DNA from: Erwinia aphidicola
GTDB lineage: Bacteria; Pseudomonadota; Gammaproteobacteria; Enterobacterales; Enterobacteriaceae
Direction: 5' to 3'
Length of the DNA stretch: 64,000 bases
Assembly: GCF_014773485.1 (NCBI RefSeq)
Contig: NZ_JACXBP010000010.1
Location: forward strand, 1 to 64,000
In this document: positions 36,188 to 45,514 of the stretch, piece after piece
How positions within the stretch are numbered: position 1 is the stretch's first letter
Layout: each line of letters opens with the position of its first letter
The notes under the pieces: generated by a model
What the model saw: the letters and a program-made list of their open reading frames with translations, nothing else
What the model was told of the DNA's origin: nothing
Database searches by the model: none
Position numbers and translations under genes: made by a program

Positions 36188-37113
36188 TGACAATTCGCAT
36201 TATCCCCCAGGACCAGTTGGAGAAGAGCGACCCGATAACGGCAGCGACCATCCCGCCGTTACTTTTCCCCCGACTGAAGCAGTTATACAGCCGTCGTGCT
36301 GCCCGTTTGCGGCAGCTGGCGGAGAAAAACCCGCTGGGTGATTATTTGCGCTTTGCCGCGGTGATTGCCACCGCTCAGGAGATCGTGCTGTACGACCATC
36401 CGCTGGAGAGGGATCTGCGCACTCGTCTGGAAGAGAGTGCCCGCCTCGGCAAGCCGCCGCTGGATATCAGCACGCTGCCGCGCGATCCCCACTGGCAGCG
36501 CCTGCTGCACTCGCTGATCGCCGAGCTTAAGCCGGAGATGAGCGGTCAGGCACTGTCGGTGCTGGAGAATCTGGAAAAGGCTTCATCCAGTGAGCTTGAA
36601 GCGATGGCCAGCGCGCTGTTTGCCAACGATTTTGCCCAGGTAAGCAGCGACAAGTCGCCGTTTATCTGGGCGGCCCTGTCGGTCTACTGGGCGCAGATGG
36701 CGGCGCTGATACCCGGCAAGGCGCGCGCCGAAGCGGGCGAGCAGCGCCAGTTCTGCCCGGTGTGTGCTAGCGTACCGGTCGCCAGCGTGGTTCATATGGG
36801 CAGCGGTAAAAGCGGCCTGCGCTATCTGCACTGCAACCTGTGTGAAAGCGAGTGGTACGTGGTGCGTGCCAAATGCAGCAACTGCGAACAGACGGGGGAC
36901 CTGCACTACTGGTCGCTCGACAGCGAAGTGGCCGCGATTAAAGCGGAGAGCTGCGGCGACTGCGGAACCTACATGAAGATGCTGTATCAGGAAAAAGACC
37001 CGGCGGTGGAGCCGGTGGCCGATGACCTGGCTTCGCTTATCCTCGACGCGCGTATGGAGCAAGAGGGCTTTGCCCGCAGCAGTCTGAATCCATTTTTATT
37101 TCCCGGGGAGTAG
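36187..37113 (+). CDS. fdhE: Formate dehydrogenase accessory protein FdhE
   Basis: A 308-residue cytoplasmic maturation factor for Tat-exported formate dehydrogenases. It has the conserved iron-binding CxxC motifs [35 protein letters not shown] and ESCGDCG in its C-terminal half. It starts at ATG 36187, sharing a base with the fdoI stop. Length is nearly that of E. coli (309). yibF follows 2 bases later. Confidence 0.96.
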   Translation: MTIRIIPQDQLEKSDPITAATIPPLLFPRLKQLYSRRAARLRQLAEKNPLGDYLRFAAVIATAQEIVLYDHPLERDLRTRLEESARLGKPPLDISTLPRDPHWQRLLHSLIAELKPEMSGQALSVLENLEKASSSELEAMASALFANDFAQVSSDKSPFIWAALSVYWAQMAALIPGKARAEAGEQRQFCPVCASVPVASVVHMGSGKSGLRYLHCNLCESEWYVVRAKCSNCEQTGDLHYWSLDSEVAAIKAESCGDCGTYMKMLYQEKDPAVEPVADDLASLILDARMEQEGFARSSLNPFLFPGE

Positions 37114-37115
37114 CC

Positions 37116-37727
37116 ATGAAGCTGATCGGCAATTACACCAGCCCGTTTGTGCGTAAAATTTCGGTGATGCTGCTGGAGAAAGGCATCACCTTCGAATTTA
37201 TTAACGAGTCGCCGTGGCACGACAGCAGCCGCGTCAAAGACTACACGCCGCTGGGTAAAGTCCCGGCGCTGATCGTCGATGAGCATGAAACCTGGTACAA
37301 CTCGTCGATTATTGCTGCCTTTCTGGAACTTCAGCATCAGGCGCCCGCTTTTCTGCCGGTCGACCCGCGCGACCAGCTCGAAGTGCGCCTGCTGGAAACG
37401 CTGGCCGATGGCATCTGCGATGCCGGCCTGCTGATCGTGCGCGAGCTGCAAAAAGATCCGGCGCAGCAGTCGGAAAGCGAAATGCTGCGCCAGCGCGATA
37501 AGATCCGCCGCGGGCTGGACGCGCTGGAAGCCGCCGCCGCAGAGGGTAAGTGGCTGAACGGCCCGGACATCACGCTGGCCGATATCGCTACCGCCTGTAC
37601 GCTCGGCTACCTCAACTTTCGCCGCGTGGCGCCAGACTGGTGCGTCAACCGCCCGCAGCTGGTGAAGCTGGCCGAAACGCTGTTCAAACGCGACAGCTTT
37701 GCCCGCACGGAGCCGCCAGCAAACTAG
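37116..37727 (+). CDS. yibF: Glutathione S-transferase family protein YibF
   Basis: A 203-residue GST. The N-terminal thioredoxin-like domain ([23 protein letters not shown]) has the early Ser in TSPF and the cis-Pro in GKVPALI; an all-helical C-terminal domain follows. It matches E. coli YibF, which also precedes selA. A glutathione-linked function is likely, but the substrate and the reason for its linkage to selenium genes are not known. GGGGAG precedes the ATG, which is 2 bases after the fdhE stop. Confidence 0.92.
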   Translation: MKLIGNYTSPFVRKISVMLLEKGITFEFINESPWHDSSRVKDYTPLGKVPALIVDEHETWYNSSIIAAFLELQHQAPAFLPVDPRDQLEVRLLETLADGICDAGLLIVRELQKDPAQQSESEMLRQRDKIRRGLDALEAAAAEGKWLNGPDITLADIATACTLGYLNFRRVAPDWCVNRPQLVKLAETLFKRDSFARTEPPAN

Positions 37728-37730
37728 CCG

Positions 37731-39110
37731 ATGAAAAAATTGTTCAGTCAACTTCCCGCCATCGACAGCCTGTTGCGCCAGCCGGCGTTTCAGGCACTCA
37801 GTGACAGATGGGGTCACCGTCAGCTGGTCGATCTGCTGCGCCAGCTGCAACAGCAGGCCCGCGATGCGATCCAGCAACATCAACACTTGCCCGCCTGGTG
37901 CAGCGACTGGGCGCAGCATGCCGCACAGCAGCTGCAGCAGACGCACGCCAGCGGCCTGCAGCCGGTGTTGAATCTTAGCGGCACTCTCCTGCATACCAAC
38001 CTCGGGCGTGCCCAGCTGGCAGAAGCGGCAGTGAGTGCCGTCTGCCGGGCGATGCGCTCCCCGGTCACGCTGGAGTACGCGCTGGATGAGGCGCAGCGCG
38101 GCCATCGCGATCGGGCAGTAGCCGACCTGCTGTGCCGCCTGACCGGGGCGGAAGACGCCTGCATTGTGAATAACAATGCGGCAGCGGTACTGCTGATGCT
38201 GGCCGCGCTGGCCGCCGACAAAGAGGTGGTGGTATCGCGCGGTGAGCTGGTGGAGATTGGCGGATCGTTTCGCATTCCCGATGTGATGACTCAGGCAGGC
38301 TGCACGCTGCATGAAGTCGGCACCACCAACCGCACCCATCTGAAAGACTACCGCCAGGCCGTCAGCGCAGAGAGCGCCCTGCTGATGAAGGTGCACACCA
38401 GCAACTATCAGGTGCAGGGGTTCACCAAAGCGGTCAGCGAAGCCGAACTGGTGCAGCTGGGCAATGAGCTGGGCCTGCCGGTCATCAGCGATCTCGGCAG
38501 CGGCTCGCTGATCGACCTCGACGCCTATGGGCTGCCGCCCGAGCCGATGCCTCAGCAGCTGATTGCCGCGGGCGTCAGCCTGGTGAGCTTCTCCGGTGAC
38601 AAGCTGCTGGGCGGCCCGCAGGCCGGAATTATCGTCGGAAAAAAAGCGCTGATTGCACGCCTGCAGCAGCACCCGCTGAAGCGCGCTTTACGCGTTGATA
38701 AAATGACCCTGGCAGCGCTGGAAGCCACGCTGCAGCTCTACCTGCATCCCGAAATGCTGACGCGCGAGCTACCGACGCTGCGGCTGCTGACGCGCACGGC
38801 GCGGGAGATTGCCGCCCAGGCCGCACGCCTGCTGCCCGCCGTGACCCGCGCGCTCGGGGCACATTTTGTCGTGGCGGCCGAGCCGTGCCATTCGCAGCCC
38901 GGCAGCGGTTCACTGCCGGTGGAGCGCCTGCCGAGCAGCGCGCTGACGCTGACCCCGCGCGATGGCAGCGGTAGCACCCTGCTGGCGCTGGCGGCGCGCT
39001 TACGTGCGGGCGAGGTGCCGCTTATTGGGCGGATTTATCAGGGGCGCCTGTGGTTTGACCTGCGCGCGCTGGAAGATGAGGCACTGTTTATCAGGATGGT
39101 ATCCGCATGA
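37731..39110 (+). CDS. selA: L-seryl-tRNA(Sec) selenium transferase
   Basis: A 459-residue PLP enzyme that converts seryl-tRNA(Sec) to selenocysteyl-tRNA(Sec) with selenophosphate. It has the N-terminal [16 protein letters not shown] region, [17 protein letters not shown], and the PLP Lys in [18 protein letters not shown]. Close in length to E. coli SelA (463). No strong Shine-Dalgarno is seen 3 bases after yibF, so translation is probably coupled. It supplies the Sec-tRNA needed to read the fdoG TGA upstream. selD and selC are not in the window. Confidence 0.96.
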   Translation: MKKLFSQLPAIDSLLRQPAFQALSDRWGHRQLVDLLRQLQQQARDAIQQHQHLPAWCSDWAQHAAQQLQQTHASGLQPVLNLSGTLLHTNLGRAQLAEAAVSAVCRAMRSPVTLEYALDEAQRGHRDRAVADLLCRLTGAEDACIVNNNAAAVLLMLAALAADKEVVVSRGELVEIGGSFRIPDVMTQAGCTLHEVGTTNRTHLKDYRQAVSAESALLMKVHTSNYQVQGFTKAVSEAELVQLGNELGLPVISDLGSGSLIDLDAYGLPPEPMPQQLIAAGVSLVSFSGDKLLGGPQAGIIVGKKALIARLQQHPLKRALRVDKMTLAALEATLQLYLHPEMLTRELPTLRLLTRTAREIAAQAARLLPAVTRALGAHFVVAAEPCHSQPGSGSLPVERLPSSALTLTPRDGSGSTLLALAARLRAGEVPLIGRIYQGRLWFDLRALEDEALFIRMVSA

Positions 39111-40945
39111 TTATTGCCACCGCTGGCCACGTCGATCACGGCAAAACGTCGCTGTTACAGGCGATCACCGGCATCAACGCTGACCGCCTGCCGGAAGAGA
39201 AAGTGCGCGGCATGACGATCGACCTCGGCTACGCCTACTGGCCGCAGCCCGACGGGCAGGTTATCGGTTTTATTGACGTACCGGGCCATGAAAAATTCCT
39301 CGCCAATATGCTGAGCGGCATTGGCGGTATCGATCGCGCCCTGCTGGTGGTCGCCGCCGACGATGGCGTGATGCCGCAAACCCGCGAGCATCTGGCTATT
39401 TTACAGCTCAGCGGTCAGCCTGCGCTGACCGTCGCCATCACCAAGTGTGACAGCGTTGATGATGCCCGGCGCGCCGGGGTGGAGCAGCAGATCCGCCAGC
39501 TGACGCAGCAGCTTGGCTGGCAGCAGATCGCGCTGTTCAGCACCAGCATTCACAGCCAGGCTGGGATAAGCGAACTCAGCGACCATCTGCGCCAGCTACC
39601 GGCACGCACGCTGGAAACAGGCCGCCGCTTCCGCCTCGCCATCGACCGGGTTTTCAACGTCAAAGGCGCGGGCGTGGTGGTGACCGGCACCGCCCTCTGC
39701 GGCAGCGTCAGCGTCGGTGATGCCCTGTGGCTAAGCGGGATGAACAAAGCGGTGCGGGTGCGCGGGCTGCACGCTCAGAACCAGCCAACCGAGCGGGCGC
39801 AGGCGGGCCAGCGCATCGCGCTCAATCTCAGCGGCGGCGTTGAAAAAGAGCGCGTCACCCGCGGCGACTGGCTGCTGAGCGACGCGCCCGCGCAGCCGTG
39901 CGATCGGCTACTGGTCGCCCTGACGCTGCATCATGCTCTGCGTCAGGGACAGCCGCTGCACCTGCATCACGCTGCCAGCCACATCACCGGCCGCATCTCG
40001 CTGCTGCAGGATAACCTCGCCGAGCTGCTGCTCGACAAGCCGCTGTGGCTGACCGACAAAGACCGGCTTATCCTGCGCGATATCAGCGCCCGCGAAACCC
40101 TTGGGGCAGCAAGAGTGCTGCTGCTGACGCCGCCAAAACGCGGTAAACAACAGCCGGCGTTTATCCGCTGGCTAAAACAGCTGGAAAACGCCGATAGCGC
40201 GGTGGAAAAAGTCACCCTGCTGCTGGAGCAGCGCCCGCGCACGGCGGAAGAGCTTGAATGGCTGCTGCAGCTCTCCCCCGGCGCCCTCTCTGAGGTGCTG
40301 ACTGCTGTGGCGCCTGACATTGCCGGGGACTATCTGCTGCCGCAAAAAGATGCGCGCCAATGGCAGACCGAGCTGCTGGTCGCGCTGGAAAACTACCATA
40401 ACGAGCACGACGACCGCCCCGGTATCGGCCGCGACCGCCTGCGGCGCATTGCGCTACCCAACCTGCCGGAATCGCTGGTGCTGGCGCTTATTGCTACGCT
40501 GCTGGATAAGCAGGCGCTGCGCAACAATCATGGCTGGCTGCACCTGCCTGATTTTGAGATAGGTTTTGATGACCGGGAGGACGCGCTCTGGCAGCAGGTG
40601 CGGCCACTGTTTGGCGACCAGGCCTGGTGGGTGCGCGACCTTGCGGCCCAGGCTGGCTGTGAGGAAGCGCCAATGCGCCAGCTGCTGCGCAAGGCCGCAC
40701 AGGGCGGGGAGATCGTCGCCATTGTTAAAGACCGCTACTTCGCCCAGCCGCAGATTGTGCGCTTTGCCGATATCATCCGCGAACGTGCGGCATCCGCTCT
40801 GAGCACCAGCGCCGCGGACTTCCGCGACAGGCTCGGCGTGGGGCGTAAGCTGGCAGTGCAGATTCTGGAGTTTTTTGACCGCTGCGGTTTTACCCGGCGC
40901 AAAGGCAACGAACACCTGTTGCGCGACGGCCAGATGTTTCGCTAA
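39107..40945 (+). CDS. selB: Selenocysteine-specific elongation factor
   Basis: A 612-residue translation factor that carries Sec-tRNA to UGA codons marked by a SECIS. The GTPase domain has GHVDHGKTS (7-15), DVPGHEKFL and TKCD; EF-Tu-like domains follow to about 340. The C-terminal half holds winged helices that bind the SECIS hairpin ([26 protein letters not shown] near the end). It overlaps selA by 4 bases. It ends the run of tightly packed genes from fdoG. Confidence 0.97.
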   Translation: MIIATAGHVDHGKTSLLQAITGINADRLPEEKVRGMTIDLGYAYWPQPDGQVIGFIDVPGHEKFLANMLSGIGGIDRALLVVAADDGVMPQTREHLAILQLSGQPALTVAITKCDSVDDARRAGVEQQIRQLTQQLGWQQIALFSTSIHSQAGISELSDHLRQLPARTLETGRRFRLAIDRVFNVKGAGVVVTGTALCGSVSVGDALWLSGMNKAVRVRGLHAQNQPTERAQAGQRIALNLSGGVEKERVTRGDWLLSDAPAQPCDRLLVALTLHHALRQGQPLHLHHAASHITGRISLLQDNLAELLLDKPLWLTDKDRLILRDISARETLGAARVLLLTPPKRGKQQPAFIRWLKQLENADSAVEKVTLLLEQRPRTAEELEWLLQLSPGALSEVLTAVAPDIAGDYLLPQKDARQWQTELLVALENYHNEHDDRPGIGRDRLRRIALPNLPESLVLALIATLLDKQALRNNHGWLHLPDFEIGFDDREDALWQQVRPLFGDQAWWVRDLAAQAGCEEAPMRQLLRKAAQGGEIVAIVKDRYFAQPQIVRFADIIRERAASALSTSAADFRDRLGVGRKLAVQILEFFDRCGFTRRKGNEHLLRDGQMFR

Positions 40946-40982
40946 TATGCTGGTTATATAAACAGTAAAAGGGATGAGGGTT

Positions 40983-41564
40983 ATGCAACGCTGTGGCTGG
41001 GTATCTGAGGATCCGTTATACATCGCCTATCACGACAGTGAATGGGGCGTGCCGCTGACGCAAACCCGGGAGCTGTTCGAGATGATCTGTCTAGAGGGCC
41101 AGGTCGCCGGGCTGTCGTGGTTTACCGTCCTGAAAAAACGCGAAAACTATCGCCGCCTGTTTCACCATTTTGATGTTGAGCGCGTGGCGCAGATGGATGA
41201 GGACGATATTGAACGGCTGATGCAGGAGAGCGGCATTATCCGCCATCGCGGTAAAATCAACGCAATTATCGCTAACGCCCGCGCCGTACTGGCGATGGAA
41301 GCCAACGGCGAGCCGTTTAATACGTTTATCTGGAACTTCGTCGAACATCAGCCGCAAATAACGCGTTTCAGTGACTACCGCAGTGCCCCCACCACCAGCC
41401 CGACCTCAGATGCCATGTCAAAAGCGCTAAAAAAACGCGGCTTTAAATTCGTTGGTACGACCACCTGTTACTCATTTATGCAGGCCTGTGGGCTGATTAA
41501 TGAACATATGACCGACTGTTTCTGTCACCCTGACCACAAAAAGTCGCCTTGCGTTACAAATTGA
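40983..41564 (+). CDS. tag: DNA-3-methyladenine glycosylase I
   Basis: A 193-residue base-excision enzyme that removes 3-methyladenine. Zinc ligands C4 and H17 are in MQRCGWVSEDPLYIAYHDSEWG, with the C-terminal pair in CFCHPDHKK. The ALKKRGFKFVGTTTCYSFMQA segment is the helix-hairpin-helix-like signature of Tag. The ATG at 40983 follows GGGATGAGGG and is preferred over 40974. Its neighbour yiaD is as in E. coli, but yiaC and bisC, found between them there, are missing. Confidence 0.95.
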   Translation: MQRCGWVSEDPLYIAYHDSEWGVPLTQTRELFEMICLEGQVAGLSWFTVLKKRENYRRLFHHFDVERVAQMDEDDIERLMQESGIIRHRGKINAIIANARAVLAMEANGEPFNTFIWNFVEHQPQITRFSDYRSAPTTSPTSDAMSKALKKRGFKFVGTTTCYSFMQACGLINEHMTDCFCHPDHKKSPCVTN

Positions 41565-41670
41565 GAATAAGCCTACGTATTTCCCTCACATTTCAGCGGC
41601 ATAATCGCCCTGTTTAGTTATTCATTTCAGGCAAGATTTTGTCTGAGCGCTGCAATGAGAGGGAACCCCC

Positions 41671-42336
41671 ATGAATAAGAAAAGTGTAGTCACTATCGCC
41701 CTGGTGCTGAGCGGCACTCTTGCCCTGGCCGGCTGTACCACCAATCCTTACACTGGCGAGCGCGAAGCAGGTAAATCCGGTATCGGCGCAGGCCTTGGTG
41801 CGGCTCTGGGTGCCGGTGTTGGCATGATCTCCTCTTCGAAGAAAGATCGCGGTAAGGGCGCGCTGATTGGCGCGGCAGCCGGTGCGGCGCTGGGTGGCGG
41901 AGCCGGTTACTACATGGACGTGCAGGAAGCCAAACTGCGCGACAAGATGAAGGGCACGGGGGTCAGCGTGACGCGCAACGGTGACAATATCGTGCTGAAC
42001 ATGCCGAATAACGTTACCTTTGACTCCAGCAGCAGCACGCTGAAACCGGCCGGGGCCAATACCCTGAGCGGCGTGGCGATGGTGCTGAAAGAGTATCCAA
42101 AAACGGCGGTTAATGTGATCGGTTATACCGACAGCAGCGGCAGCCGCCAGCTGAACATGACCCTGTCTCAGCAGCGCGCCGACGGCGTGGGCAGCGCCCT
42201 GATCACCCAGGGCGTCGCCGCTAACCGCGTGCGCACCAGCGGAATGGGGCCGGACAACCCGATTGCCTCAAACAGCAGCGCAGAAGGGAAAGCGCAAAAC
42301 CGCCGCGTTGAGATCACCCTCAGCCCGCTGCAGTAA
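41671..42336 (+). CDS. yiaD: OmpA-family lipoprotein YiaD
   Basis: A 221-residue outer-membrane lipoprotein. The lipobox is LALAGCTTN (Cys 22). A glycine-zipper region (about 35-85, GIGAGLGAALGAGVGMISS and GAAAGAALGGGAGYYMD) is followed by an OmpA-like peptidoglycan-binding domain (about 105-220; NVIGYTDSSGSRQLNMTLSQQRADGV, AEGKAQNRRVEITLSP). It tethers the outer membrane to peptidoglycan; E. coli YiaD is a multicopy suppressor of bamD defects. AGGGAA precedes the ATG. Confidence 0.95.
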   Translation: MNKKSVVTIALVLSGTLALAGCTTNPYTGEREAGKSGIGAGLGAALGAGVGMISSSKKDRGKGALIGAAAGAALGGGAGYYMDVQEAKLRDKMKGTGVSVTRNGDNIVLNMPNNVTFDSSSSTLKPAGANTLSGVAMVLKEYPKTAVNVIGYTDSSGSRQLNMTLSQQRADGVGSALITQGVAANRVRTSGMGPDNPIASNSSAEGKAQNRRVEITLSPLQ

Positions 42337-42343
42337 TCTTCCT

Positions 42344-42367
42344 GGCCCCGCCTGACCCTGGCGGGGC
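42344..42367 (+). terminator. Hairpin after yiaD
   Basis: GCCCCGCC / GGCGGGGC stem with a small TGACCCT loop, 8 bases after the stop. No T run follows, so it may stabilise the 3' end rather than terminate. Confidence 0.5.
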
Positions 42368-42458
42368 GATCAAGTCTCACCCGCAATTATTACGCCGTGC
42401 GATAGTGAGCTACAGCAAATTGTGCTACCCTGCGCAAAAATTGATCACGCCTGCAAAC

Positions 42459-43445
42459 ATGTCCCTGAAAGCGATCGCTCACGCGCTGGGCCTCTCCGTC
42501 ACCACCGTCAGCCGTGCCCTCAACGGCTATGACGACGTCGCGGAAGAGACCCGGCTGCGCATTCAACAGGAAGCCAGACGGCGCGGATATCGCCCCAATG
42601 CCGTCGCGCGGCGCCTGAAAACCGGGCGCAGCAACGCGGTCGGTTTGCTGTTTCCCGTCGCTCCGCTGCCGTTTAACGATGCCAGCTTTGTCGAGATGAT
42701 GGGGGCGATAGCCCAGTCGCTGGCCCGCGCCGATATCGACCTGTTAATCATCGCCGATGATACCCATGACGACCATCGCGGCATGCAGCGTATGCTGCGC
42801 ACGCACTGCGTTGACGCCCTGATTGTCGCGCACACCACCCGCCATGACAGCCGTCTGGTGAAGCTACAGCAGCTGCACTTTCCCTTTCTTGCGCTTGGCC
42901 GCAGCCAGCTCGACACCCCCTATGCCTGGTTCGATTTTGATAATTACGCCGGCCCGCAGCTGGCCGTGGCGCACTATGCCGCGCAGGGGCTGCAGCGGCT
43001 TGCATGGCTCGGCAGCCACCACGATCAAACCTTCGTCAGCCAGCGCCGCCAGGGGTTTCTCGACGCGCTGGAGCAGCACGGGCTGGCGCGCGATAGCTGC
43101 TGGCAGGCCGAGCCTAACCGCCGTGAAGGCTATCGCCTGACTCAAACGCTGCTGGCACAGTCAGAGCCGCCGCAGGCGATCGTCGCCGACTGTAATATGC
43201 TGGGCGACGGCGCGGCGATTGCACTGCGTGAAGCCGGGCGGCTGACCGGCCCGCAGCGCATTGAGCTGATGGTGTATGACGGGCTGCCCGGCGATTCGGT
43301 GATTGCCGAACCGGTTGCCAGCATTGCGCAGGCTACACGCCTCGACGTCGGTCAGCAGGTGGCGGAAATGGTGCTGCGGCTGATGCAGGGCGAAGAGGTG
43401 ACAACGCTTCAGGTGCTGTGGCAGCCCGAACTGAAATTGCCCTGA
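42459..43445 (+). CDS. LacI-family transcriptional regulator (first of two)
   Basis: A 328-residue repressor-type protein. The N-terminal LacI HTH with hinge is MSLKAIAHALGLSVTTVSRALNGYDDVAEETRLRI...PNAVARRLKTGRS, and the periplasmic-binding-protein-like sensor covers about 60-328. ATG 42459 is the natural start for the family; the frame open from 42405 adds 18 unrelated residues. No good Shine-Dalgarno is visible. It lies 59 bases before the second LacI gene on the same strand. Target and effector unknown; a sugar acid or gluconate-type effector is plausible from context. Confidence 0.8.
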   Translation: MSLKAIAHALGLSVTTVSRALNGYDDVAEETRLRIQQEARRRGYRPNAVARRLKTGRSNAVGLLFPVAPLPFNDASFVEMMGAIAQSLARADIDLLIIADDTHDDHRGMQRMLRTHCVDALIVAHTTRHDSRLVKLQQLHFPFLALGRSQLDTPYAWFDFDNYAGPQLAVAHYAAQGLQRLAWLGSHHDQTFVSQRRQGFLDALEQHGLARDSCWQAEPNRREGYRLTQTLLAQSEPPQAIVADCNMLGDGAAIALREAGRLTGPQRIELMVYDGLPGDSVIAEPVASIAQATRLDVGQQVAEMVLRLMQGEEVTTLQVLWQPELKLP

Positions 43446-43504
43446 TGCTGGCGTAACGCAGCAGGTGTGATAGTCTCGCGCAATATTCACCGCCAGGGAC
43501 CATC

Positions 43505-44539
43505 ATGAACCGTAAGGCCGCCAAAGCCACCATCAGCGATGTCGCCAAAGCCGCGAACGTCGGCAAAACCAGCGTTTCCCGCTATCTCAACGGCGAGCTA
43601 AACGCGCTGTCCGCCGAGCTGAAAACCCGTATCGAAACGGCCATCGCCGAGCTTAACTATCGCCCCAGCCAGATGGCACGCGGCCTGAAGCGCGGGCGCA
43701 CGCGGCTGATTGGCCTGATCATTGCGGATATCACCAACCCCTACTCGGTTAACGTGCTGAGCGGCATCGAAGCCGCCTGCCGCGCGCACGGTTTTACCCT
43801 GCTGATGTGTAATACCAACAACGAAGTGGACCTGGAGCAGCACTACCTCAACCTGCTCAGCAGCTATCAGGTAGAGGGGGTGGTGGTGAACGCCGTCGGC
43901 ATGCGCGAAGAGGCGCTCAATCAGCTGCAGCAGTCGCTGCTGCCCATGGTACTGATTGACCGTAAAATCCCCGATTTCGACTGCGATGTGATCGGGCTGG
44001 ATAACCCGGCGGCGGCACTTCAGGCCACCGACCACTTGCTGACGCAGGGCTATCGCGCCCTGCTGTTTATCAGCGAACCGCTGGGGCTGGTGAATACCCG
44101 CCTCGAGCGCGTGCATGCATTCCATCAGCGCATGGCGCAGCAGCCGGAGCGGGTCGCTGAACATGCCGAGGTGCCGCTTGGCGACGGTGAAAAGCTGGAG
44201 CAGGTGCTGAGCGACTTTTACCAGCGCCATCAGCACGCCCCGTGCGCAGTGATGGTGGTCAATGGCGCACTGACGCTGCAGGTTGCCCGCGCCCTGCGCC
44301 GGCTCAATCTCAACTGGGGTCAGCAGCTTGGCCTGTTGGGCTTTGACGAACTGGAGTGGGCAGAGCTGGCCGGCGTCGGCATCACTACCCTCAAGCAGCC
44401 CACCTGGCAAATGGGCTACGCCGCGCTGGAGCAGGTGCTGAAACGCATTGAGGGCGATGAAGCACCGATGCACGAGCAGGTATTTAGCGGTGAACTGATT
44501 GTGCGCGGGTCGACGCAGAAGCTGGCCGTTTCAGGATAA
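43505..44539 (+). CDS. ptxS: LacI-family regulator of the 2-ketogluconate operon (PtxS-like)
   Basis: A 344-residue LacI-family repressor. The HTH and hinge are ATISDVAKAANVGKTSVSRYLNGELNALSAEL...PSQMARGLKRGRT; the sensor domain starts LIGLIIADITNPYSVNVLSGIE. Its position just before kguEKT-ghrB matches PtxS, the 2-ketogluconate-responsive repressor of Pseudomonas. A perfect 16-bp LacI-type palindrome lies between it and kguE. A terminator follows, so it is transcribed apart from the operon. The symbol is by context and family, not by direct comparison. Confidence 0.68.
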   Translation: MNRKAAKATISDVAKAANVGKTSVSRYLNGELNALSAELKTRIETAIAELNYRPSQMARGLKRGRTRLIGLIIADITNPYSVNVLSGIEAACRAHGFTLLMCNTNNEVDLEQHYLNLLSSYQVEGVVVNAVGMREEALNQLQQSLLPMVLIDRKIPDFDCDVIGLDNPAAALQATDHLLTQGYRALLFISEPLGLVNTRLERVHAFHQRMAQQPERVAEHAEVPLGDGEKLEQVLSDFYQRHQHAPCAVMVVNGALTLQVARALRRLNLNWGQQLGLLGFDELEWAELAGVGITTLKQPTWQMGYAALEQVLKRIEGDEAPMHEQVFSGELIVRGSTQKLAVSG

Positions 44540-44556
44540 ACAGCGTTACAGGCTTG

Positions 44557-44588
44557 CCTGTTCCCTATAGCGGGAACAGGATTTTTTG
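44557..44588 (+). terminator. Terminator after the ptxS-like gene
   Basis: CCTGTTCCC / GGGAACAGG stem with a TATAGC loop followed by ATTTTTTG. Strong rho-independent signal 17 bases after the stop. Confidence 0.85.
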
Positions 44589-44693
44589 TTCATTGCTTGC
44601 CCTTCCCGCCACCTGCCATTTTTAAGAGCTTTCCCCGCCAGAAATTGTTCACATCGTGAGCGCGATCATAAATTCCACTTCTGCCGCTATCTT

Positions 44694-44709
44694 TTGGAAC
44701 CGGTTCCAA
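44694..44709 (+). promoter_or_regulatory. Palindromic LacI-type operator before kguE
   Basis: TTGGAACCGGTTCCAA is a perfect 16-bp palindrome with the central CG of LacI/GalR-family operators. It resembles the TGAAACCGGTTTCA PtxS operator reported in Pseudomonas. It lies 55 bases before the kguE ATG, downstream of the regulator's terminator. Confidence 0.8.
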
Positions 44710-44764
44710 CTAACGTTTTTTTATCAAGTCGGGCGCAAAGGTCCGCAGTAATGCCGGAGGAAAG

Positions 44765-45514
44765 ATGAAAAGAGAAGTGATTGTAGTGACCGCCGCCTAC
44801 GGCCGAGAGAAAATAGATGAGCTGGGCGGGCAGCAGGCGCTGCTGCCGATTATTGCCGCCGCCGGGGCCGATGGCGTGGAGATCCGCCGCGAGCTGTTCA
44901 ACGCGCAGCAGCTGTCAGCGCTGCCTGAGTTAGCCGACGCGATCGCGGCCAGCCGCCTGATGGCGACCTACTCGGTGCCGGAAGCGCTGTTTATGGCGGA
45001 CGGTTCGCTTAACCCCAACCTCGATGGTCATTTCAACGAGGCGGAACAGCTTAACGCGCAGCTACTAAAATATTCTCTGGGCCACTATCAGACCGGCTTT
45101 GACTGCAGCGTCCTGCGCGGCAAGCTGGCGGGAAAAAAGGTCCATCTGGTGGTGGAGAACGACCAAACCGCCTGCGGTAAACTGCACGCGCTGGACCAAT
45201 TCTTTCACGCCTGCGGCGAGAGCCGCACCTGCAACGGCATGACTTTCGATATGGGCAACTGGCTGTGGGTTGGCGACCAGCCGCTGCAGGCAGCCGAACG
45301 CCTGAGCCGCTATGTCAGCTATATCCACGTTAAGGCCGCCGTGCCCGACGGAGACAGCTGGCGCGCGGTGGCGCTGGATGATGCCGATAATCTGTGGCGC
45401 GAGACGCTGGCTCTTTTACCTGCCGACGTGCCGCGGGCCATTGAGTTTCCGCTGGAAGGGGCCGACCTGGTGGCCGTTACCCGCCACTATGTTGACCTGC
45501 TGCGCGAGGAGTAA
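44765..45514 (+). CDS. kguE: Sugar phosphate isomerase/epimerase-like protein KguE
   Basis: A 249-residue TIM-barrel protein of the xylose isomerase-like/AP endonuclease 2 superfamily. Possible metal-site segments are DGVEIRRELF, HLVVENDQT and YIHVKAAV. In Pseudomonas, kguE is the first gene of kguEKTD; its reaction is not established. The start ATG follows GGAGGAAAG. The next gene starts directly behind its TAA, with GAGGAG embedded at its own 3' end. First gene after the PtxS-type operator. Confidence 0.75.
   Translation: MKREVIVVTAAYGREKIDELGGQQALLPIIAAAGADGVEIRRELFNAQQLSALPELADAIAASRLMATYSVPEALFMADGSLNPNLDGHFNEAEQLNAQLLKYSLGHYQTGFDCSVLRGKLAGKKVHLVVENDQTACGKLHALDQFFHACGESRTCNGMTFDMGNWLWVGDQPLQAAERLSRYVSYIHVKAAVPDGDSWRAVALDDADNLWRETLALLPADVPRAIEFPLEGADLVAVTRHYVDLLREE

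Noticed and set aside
36987..38672. A 561-residue open frame antisense to fdhE, yibF and selA
   Set aside because: It crosses three well-conserved genes on the other strand and has no domain of its own.
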